From contig NZ_WMKA01000012.1 in NCBI RefSeq assembly GCF_009711085.1, positions 1 through 64,000 on the forward strand: a stretch of 64,000 bases of DNA, given 5' to 3'. Each line of letters starts with the position of its first letter. The stretch's first letter is position 1. The DNA comes from Cellulosimicrobium composti (GTDB taxonomy: Bacteria; Actinomycetota; Actinomycetes; Actinomycetales; Cellulomonadaceae). Position numbers and translations under genes: made by a program. Shown one piece after another: positions 34,652-42,957 of this stretch. The notes under the pieces were generated by a model. That model searched no databases. It was not told the DNA's origin and saw nothing but the letters and a program-made list of their open reading frames with translations.

Positions 34652-35866
34652 CTACCCGCGCAGGGACGCGCCCATGCGCGCGACGGCCTCGGCGAGGACG
34701 TCGACGTTCGTCGCCAGGTTGAGCCGCACGTGCCCCTCCCCTCCCGACCCGAACCGGCGCCCGTCCTCCAGGGCGACGCGCGCCCGGTCCAGGAACCAGG
34801 CGCGCGGGTCGCGGCCCGCGTCGCCGGGAAGGCCGCGCGCGTCGATCCACGCGAGGTACGTCGCGTCGCCGGGTCGGTACCGGGCGTCGGGCAGGTGCTC
34901 GGCGAGCAGGTCCGCGAGCAGCCACGCGTTGCGCTCGACGCCCGCGAGCACGGCGTCGAGCCACGCCTCGCCGTGCTCGAGCGCCGCCACGTGCGCGAGC
35001 ACGGCGACGTGCTGGACGCCGTGGCTCGCCTCCTCGGGGATGCGGCGCAGGTCGTCCACGGCCCCCGGCCCGGCGACGGCCGCAGCGGCCTTGAGACCCG
35101 GGAGGTTCCACGCCTTGGACGCCGAGACGATCGCGACGGCGGTCTCCGCGCCCGGGACGGCGAGGAGCGGCGTGTGGGTCGTCGTAGGTCGGCCGTCGAG
35201 CCCGGGCCGGGTGAGCGGCGCGTGGATCTCGTCGGCGACGACGCGCACCCCGTAGCGCGCCGCGAGCGCGAGCGCCGCCTCGAGCTCGGCGGGCGTGTGC
35301 GTCGTGCCGGTGGGGTTCTGCGGGTTGCACACGAGCCAGACGGCGCGGCGCCCGCTGCCGGGTCCGCGATCGTTCGCGGCGACGCCGGTCGCGTCGGCGA
35401 ACGCGCGCTCGAGCGCGTCGAGGTCGAGCCGCCCGTCGGCGCCGAGCGGCGCCTCGACGACGCGGCGCCCCTCGTTCCACGTGAAACCGTAGAACGGCGG
35501 GTAGACGGGCGGGTTCACGACGACCGCGTCACCCGGCCCGGTGAGCACGCGCAGCACCTCGACGACCGCGATCATGACGTCGGGCAGCGTGCGCGACGTC
35601 GTCGCGTCGAGGGCCCAGCCCCACCGGCGTTCGGCGAACCGCGCGTACGCCTCGGCGTACGTCGTGCCGACGTCGTACCCGGTGTCGCCCGCGCGCAGGG
35701 CCGCGGTCACGGCGTCCACCACCGCCTCGCACGGTGAGACGTCCATCTCCGCGACGAAGAGCGGCAGCACGTCCGGGTCGAACGCGCGCCACTTCACCGA
35801 CGTGCGGCGGCGCAGCTCGTCGAGCGTGTGGACGTCCAGCGGCGTGTCGCGGGGGCTCAGGTCCAT
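34652..35866 (-). CDS. MalY/PatB family PLP-dependent aminotransferase or C-S lyase
   Basis: 404 residues of PLP fold type I: the N-terminal RRTSVKWRAFDPDVLPLFVAEMD block is typical of MalY/PatB, with NPQNPTGT near residue 180, the VVADEIHAPL Asp/Glu pair near residue 210, the PLP lysine in SASKAWNLPGLK (about residue 250) and a C-terminal arginine in HVRLNLAT. Members cleave cystathionine or other C-S bonds. In this genome it may support methionine or thiol turnover. No adjacent met genes. Confidence 0.9.
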   Translation of the reverse strand: MDLSPRDTPLDVHTLDELRRRTSVKWRAFDPDVLPLFVAEMDVSPCEAVVDAVTAALRAGDTGYDVGTTYAEAYARFAERRWGWALDATTSRTLPDVMIAVVEVLRVLTGPGDAVVVNPPVYPPFYGFTWNEGRRVVEAPLGADGRLDLDALERAFADATGVAANDRGPGSGRRAVWLVCNPQNPTGTTHTPAELEAALALAARYGVRVVADEIHAPLTRPGLDGRPTTTHTPLLAVPGAETAVAIVSASKAWNLPGLKAAAAVAGPGAVDDLRRIPEEASHGVQHVAVLAHVAALEHGEAWLDAVLAGVERNAWLLADLLAEHLPDARYRPGDATYLAWIDARGLPGDAGRDPRAWFLDRARVALEDGRRFGSGGEGHVRLNLATNVDVLAEAVARMGASLRG

Positions 35867-35971
35867 CTCGTCAGGCTACGAACCCGCACACCGCCCCTCC
35901 GTCAGCGCCACGTCGCCGGGCGTGTCCACCGACGTGCGGGCGCGGGGTCACCGGGACGACGACGCCGGGTC

Positions 35972-36688
35972 TCAGCCCTCGTCGCGAGCCGACGCCCCGC
36001 GGCCCGTGCGCGCGTGGGCCGGGCCGGCGTCGTCGTTGACCCAGCGCCACACGCGCGTCACGACGAACCACACGACCGCCGCGGCGACGACCGCGATCAC
36101 GACCTTCTGCAGGACGCCCGCGTACTGCTCCACGACGTGCCAGCGCTCGCCGAGCGCGTACCCGGCGTAGACGAAGATCGTGTTCCACACGGCGCTGCCC
36201 GTGGCGGACAGCGCGGCGAACTTCCACAGCGGCATGCGCTCGACCCCGGCCGGGATCGAGATGAGGCTGCGGAAGATGGGGATGAAGCGGCCGAAGAAGA
36301 CCGTCGCGCCGCCGTGGCGGAGGAAGAACTGCTCGGTGCGGTCCACGTCCTCGACCTTGACGAGCGGGAGCCGCTCCGCGATCCAGCGCGTGCGCTCGCG
36401 TCCGACTACCGCGCCGACCGCGTAGAGCGCGAGCGCGCCGACGACCGACCCCGCCGTCGTCCACAGGATCGCCTCGACGAGGCCGAAGCTGCCCTGGCTC
36501 GCCGTGAAGCCGGCGAGCGGCAGGATGATCTCGCTCGGCAGCGGTGGGAACAGGTTCTCGAGCGCGATCGCGATCGCGGCGCCGACGGGGCCCAGCGTCT
36601 CCATGAGGCCGACCGCCCACCCGGCGACGCCGTCGAGCGCGGGCTCCGCCGCCGAGGCAGCGGGGAGGGCGAGCAGTTCTGAGGGCAC
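35972..36688 (-). CDS. DedA family membrane protein
   Basis: 238 residues with the SNARE-associated/DedA core: ALENLFPPLPSEIILPLAGF near residue 45, two re-entrant-type helices and the FFGRFIPIFRSLISIPAGVERM signature near residue 140. There are four to five membrane helices and a basic C-terminus. DedA proteins act in lipid carrier recycling and membrane homeostasis. It probably stands alone as a transcription unit. Confidence 0.93.
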   Translation of the reverse strand: MPSELLALPAASAAEPALDGVAGWAVGLMETLGPVGAAIAIALENLFPPLPSEIILPLAGFTASQGSFGLVEAILWTTAGSVVGALALYAVGAVVGRERTRWIAERLPLVKVEDVDRTEQFFLRHGGATVFFGRFIPIFRSLISIPAGVERMPLWKFAALSATGSAVWNTIFVYAGYALGERWHVVEQYAGVLQKVVIAVVAAAVVWFVVTRVWRWVNDDAGPAHARTGRGASARDEG

Positions 36689-36825
36689 GGCTCACGAGCC
36701 TAGGCGAGCGACCGTAGGCGTGGAGCGGCGAGGAGCCTGAGACCGTGTGGAGGTCTCGTGGGAGCGTCGGGGAGCGTCGTCGCACCGAGGTTCGGCGCGA
36801 CGAGGACCGCGCGGGGATCGCGCCG

Positions 36826-38010
36826 TCAGCCCCGCACGAGCGCGTCGATCCACCGGACGGGCGGCCACGCGCCGGACTCGTCGTTCGCCAGGACGGCGAC
36901 CGTGACGCCCGGCGCGGCGGCGGGCGGCAGCGCCGCCGCGCCGTCGTCCACGCCGCCGGCCACCCCCGCGCCTGCGGCCGGGTAGTGGCGCAGCATCGCG
37001 CTCACGCCCGTGTTGATGCCCTCCTTGTACGCCGACCGCACCGACCCGTCGGCGTAGAGCTCGAACTCGAGCCCGAACCCGTAGTGCACGCTCGCCGCGC
37101 GCTCGGCCGACGGCGCGTCCTTGTCGTCGGTCTCGTCGGTGTCGGCGTCGTCGTGCTTGACCTGCGGGGTGAGGAACGCGCGCGTGAGGTCGGGCGGGAG
37201 GAGCTCGCCCGCGCGCACCGCAGCCCAGAACCGGGTGAGGTCGCGCGCGGTGACGTGCGCGCCGCCGTCGGGCGAGCCGACGGGCGGGTACGAGTAGATG
37301 TTCTGCCGCCACCCGGTGACGCGGCCGGGGTCGGCCGCGTCGGCGCGGACGGGCTCCCAGCCCTCCGCGACGTCCGGCTCGGCCTCGTCCATGCGGAAGA
37401 ACCCGGAGCGGTCCATGCCCGCCCGCGCGAACACGTGCTCGCGGACGTGGTCGCGGTACGTGGTCCCGGTGACGGCCTCCAGCGCGAGCCCCGCGAGCAC
37501 GAAGCCGACGTTGCAGTACCGGCAGCCCTCGCCGGGCGGGAAGTTCGGCTCCTTGTGGACGAACCCCGGCAGGAAGTCCGCCGTCCGCGTCACCGAGTAG
37601 CTCGGCCGGTCCACCCACAGCGCCTCGTACGACTCGCCCGCCTCCTCGTCCGCGTCGTCGGCGATGCCGGACGTGTGGGTGAGCAGGTGCCGGATCGTCA
37701 CCTCGCGCGGGATCGTCGTGCCCGCGAGGTCCACGTGGTCGTGGACGCGGTCGTCGAGCCCGAGGCGGCCGTCGCCGACGACCTGGAGCACCGCGACCGC
37801 CGTGAAGAGCTTGGTCACGGAGGCGACGTCGAACCGGGTGCTCGGTCGCACGGGCACGCCCCAGCGTCGCGACGCGAGGCCGTACGCACGCTCGAAGACT
37901 TCCGCGCCGTCGCGCTCGATCCGGACGACGCCCGAGAACGCGTCGGCGTCGGCCGCGGCGCGCAGGCGGGCGTCGAGGTCGGCGAGGGCGGCGTCGTCCA
38001 GGGTGGTCAT
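36826..38010 (-). CDS. Serine hydrolase / class C beta-lactamase-like
   Basis: 394 residues from MTTLDDAALADLD. The three active-site motifs of the beta-lactamase/DD-peptidase fold are visible: SVTK (Ser64-Lys67), YCN near residue 165, and HYG (HYGFGLEF) near residue 310. There is no signal peptide, so it is probably a cytoplasmic esterase-like member rather than a secreted beta-lactamase. An acidic insert (DDADTDETDDKDA) precedes HYG. Monocistronic and divergent from the LLM gene. Confidence 0.9.
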   Translation of the reverse strand: MTTLDDAALADLDARLRAAADADAFSGVVRIERDGAEVFERAYGLASRRWGVPVRPSTRFDVASVTKLFTAVAVLQVVGDGRLGLDDRVHDHVDLAGTTIPREVTIRHLLTHTSGIADDADEEAGESYEALWVDRPSYSVTRTADFLPGFVHKEPNFPPGEGCRYCNVGFVLAGLALEAVTGTTYRDHVREHVFARAGMDRSGFFRMDEAEPDVAEGWEPVRADAADPGRVTGWRQNIYSYPPVGSPDGGAHVTARDLTRFWAAVRAGELLPPDLTRAFLTPQVKHDDADTDETDDKDAPSAERAASVHYGFGLEFELYADGSVRSAYKEGINTGVSAMLRHYPAAGAGVAGGVDDGAAALPPAAAPGVTVAVLANDESGAWPPVRWIDALVRG

Positions 38011-38120
38011 GCCTCGACCGTAGGTCGGGGCGGCCGCGCCGGGCCACGGCTTTGCCGCCGGCCCCGGCACCTCCTCGGCGCCCGGTCGCGCCGTCGTGCC
38101 TGGTGAGAGCGCTGTCAGGG

Positions 38121-38126
38121 TACGGT
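38121..38126 (+). promoter_or_regulatory. -10-like hexamer of a leaderless LLM oxidoreductase transcript
   Basis: TACGGT ends 6 bp before the ATG at 38133, with no Shine-Dalgarno sequence between, so transcription probably begins at the start codon. Confidence 0.45.
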
Positions 38127-38132
38127 CTCGGC

Positions 38133-39155
38133 ATGGCGACCTCGACCCCCGCGCTCGGCGTGGTCCTCCCGCGCGACCTGCCCGCCGACCGCATCGTGCC
38201 GTTCGCGCGCCGTGCCGAGGAGGTGGGTCTCGACGAGCTGTGGGTCGTCGAGGACCTCGCGTTCCACGGCGGGATCGCGCAGGCCGCGACGGTCCTCGCG
38301 ACGACGCGGCGGCTGACGGTGGGCATCGGGATCCTGCCGGCCGCGACGCGCGCGCCGTCGACCACCGCGATGGAGGCCGCGACGCTCGCGGCCCTGCACC
38401 CGGGTCGCCTGCACCTCGGGATCGGTCACGGCATGCCGGCCTGGATGCGGCAGATCGGCGTCTGGCCGGCGAGCCCCCTCGCGATGCTCGCGGAGACCAC
38501 CTCGGCCGTGCGGGCCCTGCTGCGCGGCGAGCGCGTCACCGTCGCGGGGCGCTACGTGACGGCCGACGACGTCGCGCTGCACGCCCCGCCCGCGTCGCCG
38601 CCGCCCGTGCTCACCGGCGTGCGCGGACCGCGCTCGCTCGAGGTCTCGGGGCGCGTCGCCGACGGGACGATCCTCGACATGCCCGTCACCCCGGAGTACC
38701 TCGCCGTCGCGCGCGCCGCGATCGACGCCGGGCGCACGTCGGCCGGTGCCGCCGCCCCGCCCGCGCACCGAGTCGTCGCGTTCTCGACGGGCGCCGTGCA
38801 CGACGACGCGGCCACGGCGCGCGCCGCCGTCCGGCCGTCGCTCGGCGTCCTGGGCGAGCCCGACTGGGCCGCCCAGATCGACCCGCTGCCGTTCGCCGCC
38901 GACTTCCGCGCGCTGCGCGACACGAGCGGATCGCCGGACGCGTTCGGCGCCGCGATGCCCGGCGCGTGGGTCGACGCGCTCGCCGTCGTCGGCACGCCCG
39001 ACGCCGTGCGCGCGCGGCTCGCCGAGCTGGGTTCGCACGGGGTGTCGAGCGTCGTCCTCGTGCCGACGAGCCCGGACCCCGCGCGACCCGACGACCCGTT
39101 CGCGGCGCTCGACGCGCTGGCTGCCGTGACCGCGCCGCCCACGGGCTCGGCGTAG
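38133..39155 (+). CDS. LLM class flavin-dependent oxidoreductase
   Basis: 340 residues with the luciferase-like TIM-barrel pattern: an N-terminal ALGVVLPRDLPADRIVPFAR, ELWVVEDLAFHGGIAQAATV, LHLGIGHGMPAWM near residue 95, and a C-terminal VGTPDAVRARLAELGSHGVS typical of F420/FMN-dependent members. Cofactor and substrate cannot be fixed by sequence alone. Probably leaderless (see 38121). Confidence 0.9.
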   Translation: MATSTPALGVVLPRDLPADRIVPFARRAEEVGLDELWVVEDLAFHGGIAQAATVLATTRRLTVGIGILPAATRAPSTTAMEAATLAALHPGRLHLGIGHGMPAWMRQIGVWPASPLAMLAETTSAVRALLRGERVTVAGRYVTADDVALHAPPASPPPVLTGVRGPRSLEVSGRVADGTILDMPVTPEYLAVARAAIDAGRTSAGAAAPPAHRVVAFSTGAVHDDAATARAAVRPSLGVLGEPDWAAQIDPLPFAADFRALRDTSGSPDAFGAAMPGAWVDALAVVGTPDAVRARLAELGSHGVSSVVLVPTSPDPARPDDPFAALDALAAVTAPPTGSA

Positions 39156-39190
39156 CGCGAAGGACCCCGGGGGCTCGGACCGTCGGCGGG

Positions 39191-39217
39191 GGTCACGAGG
39201 TCACGAGGTCACGAGGG
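39191..39217 (+). repeat. Short 8-bp tandem repeat
   Basis: Three tandem copies of GGTCACGA followed by a partial copy (GGTCACGAGGTCACGAGGTC and on) lie immediately beyond the stop codon of the reverse-strand gene at 39218. A simple replication-slippage repeat; no function is implied. Confidence 0.6.
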
Positions 39218-40222
39218 TCACCAGGGCCACGTCGCGACGACGACCACGCTCACCACGACCATGAGGGCTCCGAAGGACAGCAGCGTGATCTTGCGGACGC
39301 GCGCCTCGTCGAAGCCCGACCGCAGCCTCGGCAGCGACGACAGAGCGCGCCTCGGCTGGCGACGCAGCACCGACCAGACCGGCGACGCGTCGAGCAGGTC
39401 GCAGAGCGCCGCGACGTCGGCGAAGGTCCGGCGCCACCGACGGCCCGAGCCGGTCGACACGGGCCACCGCGCGTGCAGGAACATCGCGTCGCCCACGATC
39501 TCGATGCAGTACCGGTGGCTCAGCCGCGTGAGGGCTCCGAGCGCGTCCGCCGTGAGCATCCCCCGCACGACGTGCGCGGTCTCGGCGCGTGCGTACACCC
39601 GCAACGCGGTGTCGGGTCCCAGCTCGAGCCGGTCCTCGGGGCGCGGGTGGAAGCCGACCCGCAGACGCAGGACGCTCCTCGACGTCATGACGACGTGCGG
39701 GAGCCGGGCCGGCAGCCGGACGGCCACGTAGCCCGGCAGGACGGGGAGCGCTCGGTACGGGGTCACGTAGTACCGCAGGTTGCCGAGCTCGACCGGGTAG
39801 CCGTGGACCTCGCTCGTGACCACCATGCGGCGCTCCTGCCGGGTGCCCATCCGGAAGGTGCTCCCGGCGTGACCCGGTGAGGCCTTCAGGGCGTCGAAGG
39901 TCCACCCGTTGTCGTCGGCGAACCGGCTGATCCGTGCCGCGGCCGACCGGCTGACCTGCCACAGGGTCACGACGCCCGTGGGCACTCCCACGGCACCCGC
40001 GGACACCAGCAGGAAGGTCAGCCTGTTCCAGCCCTGCGGCCCGAGGACCAGCAGCACGACGCCGACGAGCGCGGCGAGCACGCAGCCCACGACCGCGACG
40101 AGACGGGTGGAACGCTCCCTCCGCAGCGGGTCGGGCAGGGCGACCCGCGGGAGGTCACGGCGCGCGGAGTCGAAGGCGCTCAGGTCGAGCGGCGCGGTGC
40201 TCAACGCGCCGGACCGTCGCAT
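39218..40222 (-). CDS. Hypothetical membrane protein
   Basis: 334 residues from MRRSGALSTAPLDL. Two adjacent membrane helices (residues 35-95: VAVVGCVLAALVGVVLLVL and TFLLVSAGAVGVPTGVVTLW) are followed by a cytoplasmic domain of about 200 residues and a C-terminal helix (ITLLSFGALMVVVSVVVVAT). The soluble part has paired strands such as RMVVTSEVHGYPVELGNLRY and IEIVGDAMFLHARWPVS. No known family. Codon bias is slightly weaker than in neighbours. Confidence 0.78.
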   Translation of the reverse strand: MRRSGALSTAPLDLSAFDSARRDLPRVALPDPLRRERSTRLVAVVGCVLAALVGVVLLVLGPQGWNRLTFLLVSAGAVGVPTGVVTLWQVSRSAAARISRFADDNGWTFDALKASPGHAGSTFRMGTRQERRMVVTSEVHGYPVELGNLRYYVTPYRALPVLPGYVAVRLPARLPHVVMTSRSVLRLRVGFHPRPEDRLELGPDTALRVYARAETAHVVRGMLTADALGALTRLSHRYCIEIVGDAMFLHARWPVSTGSGRRWRRTFADVAALCDLLDASPVWSVLRRQPRRALSSLPRLRSGFDEARVRKITLLSFGALMVVVSVVVVATWPW

Positions 40223-40370
40223 CGGTACGTCACGGACGCACGCTAGCCGACGGCGAGGTGGGCACCGACCACGCGCCGACGGCGCGGCGGGGCTCCGGGA
40301 GCAGGTCCCCGTGCTCGTACCGCAGGCCGGTCGACCTGCGAGACCGCCGCGCAGCGCCGACCATGGGGAG

Positions 40371-40604
40371 GTGAGCGAGCACGCACCGACGTACACCGAG
40401 ACCTGGCCGCTGCTGAGCCCGGGCGACCGCCGCCGCCTCGCCGAGCTCGACGACATCGAGACGGACATCCTGCGCCAGCTCGCCGGGGCCTTCGCCGACG
40501 AGGTGGACGCGCCGACGCTCGGCGAGCTCCAGGTCGAGCGGTTGCGCGTCTACCGCGACGCGCAGGCCCGGGCCCGCCGCCAGCGGTCGCGGTCCGACCG
40601 GTAG
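40371..40604 (+). CDS. Small hypothetical protein
   Basis: 77 residues from a GTG at 40371 (VSEHAPTYTETWPLLSPGDR). It is acidic in the centre (AELDDIETDILRQLAGAFAD) and arginine-rich at the end (RARRQRSRSDR), with two predicted helices. A GGGGAG sequence abuts the GTG, too close for an ideal ribosome site, so the exact start is uncertain. No family recognised. Confidence 0.6.
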   Translation: MSEHAPTYTETWPLLSPGDRRRLAELDDIETDILRQLAGAFADEVDAPTLGELQVERLRVYRDAQARARRQRSRSDR

Positions 40605-40701
40605 CCCGGGGCACCGCGCGGCCCGACCCCGCCCGACCGCTCAGTTCCGCGCGGCCCGACCGTCGTCACAGAGGTCACGTCCCGACGACGAGGAGGCCGT
40701 C

Positions 40702-41118
40702 ATGGCCACGCAGCTCAGCCCCTACCTCAACTTCGACGGCGACGCCCGCGAGGCCGTCGAGTTCTACGGGCGCGTGTTCGGCACGACGCCGGACATCAGG
40801 ACGTACGACTCCGTGGGCCCCGTGGACGACCCGGCGCTCGCGACGAAGGTCCTGCACGCGCAGCTCACGATCGAGGGCGTGGGAACGCTCATGGCCTCGG
40901 ACGTGCCGCCCGGGACGACGCTCACCGACCGTGCGTCGGTCGCGCTGTCCGGCGAGACCGGGGACCGCGAGCGCCTGCGCGCCTGGTTCGCGGCGCTCTC
41001 CGAGGACGCGCAGGAGCTCACCTTGATGGAGACCGCGCCGTGGGGCGACGAGTTCGGCATGCTCCGGGACCGGTTCGGCGTCGGGTGGCTCGTGAACGTG
41101 GCCGCGCCGACCAGCTGA
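40702..41118 (+). CDS. VOC family protein (PhnB-like)
   Basis: 138 residues with the PhnB/3-demethylubiquinone methyltransferase-like glyoxalase pattern: SPYLNFDGDAREAVEFYGRV at the start, KVLHAQLTIEGVGTLMASDV in the middle and the terminal WGDEFGMLRDRFGVGWLVNV. Such proteins fold as paired beta-alpha-beta-beta-beta units; function is usually unknown. A GAGGAGGC ribosome site precedes the ATG. Confidence 0.9.
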   Translation: MATQLSPYLNFDGDAREAVEFYGRVFGTTPDIRTYDSVGPVDDPALATKVLHAQLTIEGVGTLMASDVPPGTTLTDRASVALSGETGDRERLRAWFAALSEDAQELTLMETAPWGDEFGMLRDRFGVGWLVNVAAPTS

Positions 41119-41150
41119 CCCTCCCAGCGGGCGGGTGGCCGCGGTTCTTC

Positions 41151-41156
41151 TACGAT
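41151..41156 (+). promoter_or_regulatory. -10-like hexamer of a leaderless phosphatase transcript
   Basis: TACGAT ends 6 bp before the ATG at 41163 without a Shine-Dalgarno sequence. Confidence 0.45.
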
Positions 41157-41162
41157 GCGCGG

Positions 41163-42908
41163 ATGGACGCGGAGTGGTTTCTCGAGGCGACGGCGCACTG
41201 CTCCGTGGGCAGGCAGGCGCGCGAGATCGCCTGGGAGCAGACGCCGCTCGGCCCGCCCGAGGAGTGGCCGCACGCGCTGCGGCACGTCGTCCGGCTGTGC
41301 TTCTCCACGCGCTTCCCGGTCATGCTCGTCTGGGGTCCGGACCTCACGCTGATCTTCAACGACGGCTACGAGGAGATGCTCGGCACGGCCAAGCAGGCCG
41401 GCGCGCTCGGGGCGCCTGCGGAGGTCGTCTGGCACGAGATCTGGGACGTCGTCGGACCGCTTTTCGAGAGCGTGCTGTCCACGGGGGAGGTCGCGTCGTA
41501 CCGCGACCTGCGCCTCGTGATGAACCGCTCGGGCCATGAGGAGGAGACGTTCTTCACGTTCTCCTACAGCCCGCTGCGCGACGACGACGGGCGCATCGTG
41601 GGCGTGCTCGACATCTCCACGGAGACGACGCTCGAGGTCGTCAACCAGCGCCGCCTGCGCACGCTCGGCGAGCTCCAGACCGCGCTGCCGACGACGTTCA
41701 CGGACCTGCGCTCGTTCGCGCGCCCCGTCCTCGAGGTGCTCGACGAGAGCGCGGACGTCGCGCGCGCCGCGTTCTACGACGTGCGCGGCTCGCGCCCGGT
41801 CGTGCTCGCCTCGACCGGGCCGGAGGCCGGCGAGACCGAGACCATGCTCGTCGACCGCGTGTTCCGCACGCGGCAGCGCGTCGTCTCGGCGGGGCTCGTC
41901 GTCAAGCCGCTGCGCGACGCGGTGCGCGGCGGCGTCGCGGGGATCCTCGTCCTCCAGGCGAGCAGCCTGCGGCCCTGGGACCGCGCGTACGCGCGCTACC
42001 TCACGGGTCTCGCCTCGACGGTGGGCGCCGCGCTGCGCGACGCGGTCCGCCTGCGGACGACCCTGGACGCGCTGCGCCAGCGCGCGCAGCGCTCGGAGGA
42101 GCAGATCGCGCAGATGCGCGAGGTCGCGCTCGCGCTCCAGCAGGCGGTGCTCACCGAGCCGCCCACGCCCGACCACCTCGAGGTCGCGGTGCACTACCAG
42201 CCGGCCGCGCTCGACCGGGACATCGGCGGGGACTGGTACGACGCGTTCGTGACGCCCGACGGCGCGACGACGCTCGTCATCGGCGACGTCGTGGGGCACG
42301 ACCTGTCCGCCGCGGTGACGATGGGCCAGCTCCGCGGGCTCGTGCGCGCGATCGGCTACGACAGCCAGGAGTCGCCGGGGCGCGTGCTCGAGCGCGTCGA
42401 CGCCGCGGTGCGCGGGCTCGCGCTGGGCGGCGCCGCCGTCGCGACGGTGCTCGTCGCGCGCATCGAGCAGAGCGAGGAGGAGCGGCGCCGCGGCGCGCGG
42501 ACGGTGCGGTGGTCGAGCGCCGGTCACCTGCCCCCCATGGTCGTGCGGTCCGACGGCACCGTCGACACCCTGACGCGCCCCAACGACCTCCCGCTCGGCC
42601 TCGCGCCGGCCCGGCCGCGCACCGAGCACACGGTCGAGCTCCACGCCGACGACACGCTCGTGCTCTACACGGACGGGCTCGTGGAGCGCCGGGGGCACAA
42701 CCTGCGCGACGACATCGCCGACCTGGCGCGCGCTCTCGAGGGGACGCACACCCGCTCGATCGAGCAGGTGGTCGAGGCGGCGCTCGAGCGGATGCTCCCG
42801 GGCCCGGGCGAGGACGACGTCGCCCTCGTCGTGCTCCGGACGGGACCCGAGGACCCCGGCCCGGTCGAACCCGCGCCCGCCGCGGCGGCGCGGGTCGTCA
42901 CCGCGTGA
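41163..42908 (+). CDS. PAS/GAF-domain PP2C (SpoIIE-type) protein phosphatase
   Basis: 581 residues: an N-terminal PAS domain (TRFPVMLVWGPDLTLIFNDG near residue 52, FSYSPLRDDDGRIVGVLDIS), a GAF-like domain (about 170-310), a short coiled coil, and a C-terminal PP2C/SpoIIE serine phosphatase with metal-binding motifs DIGGDWYDAF and VIGDVVGHDLSAA and the ending GEDDVALVVLR. It probably controls an anti-sigma-factor antagonist. No kinase domain, unlike the protein at 56101. Followed by a perfect 16-bp hairpin. Confidence 0.92.
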   Translation: MDAEWFLEATAHCSVGRQAREIAWEQTPLGPPEEWPHALRHVVRLCFSTRFPVMLVWGPDLTLIFNDGYEEMLGTAKQAGALGAPAEVVWHEIWDVVGPLFESVLSTGEVASYRDLRLVMNRSGHEEETFFTFSYSPLRDDDGRIVGVLDISTETTLEVVNQRRLRTLGELQTALPTTFTDLRSFARPVLEVLDESADVARAAFYDVRGSRPVVLASTGPEAGETETMLVDRVFRTRQRVVSAGLVVKPLRDAVRGGVAGILVLQASSLRPWDRAYARYLTGLASTVGAALRDAVRLRTTLDALRQRAQRSEEQIAQMREVALALQQAVLTEPPTPDHLEVAVHYQPAALDRDIGGDWYDAFVTPDGATTLVIGDVVGHDLSAAVTMGQLRGLVRAIGYDSQESPGRVLERVDAAVRGLALGGAAVATVLVARIEQSEEERRRGARTVRWSSAGHLPPMVVRSDGTVDTLTRPNDLPLGLAPARPRTEHTVELHADDTLVLYTDGLVERRGHNLRDDIADLARALEGTHTRSIEQVVEAALERMLPGPGEDDVALVVLRTGPEDPGPVEPAPAAAARVVTA

Positions 42909-42944
42909 GGGCCGCCCCTCGCCCGGGTGGGCGAGGGGCGGCCC
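42909..42944. terminator. Bidirectional hairpin terminator
   Basis: GGGCCGCCCCTCGCCC (42909-42924) pairs perfectly with its complement at 42929-42944 across a GGGT tetraloop. It lies between the phosphatase gene and the convergent GH2 gene. Confidence 0.88.
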
Positions 42945-42957
42945 CGGTGCGGGTGCG

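Noticed and set aside
39191-39217. Tandem 8-bp repeat as a possible CRISPR or regulatory array
   Set aside because: Too short and without spacers; it is a simple slippage repeat after a stop codon.
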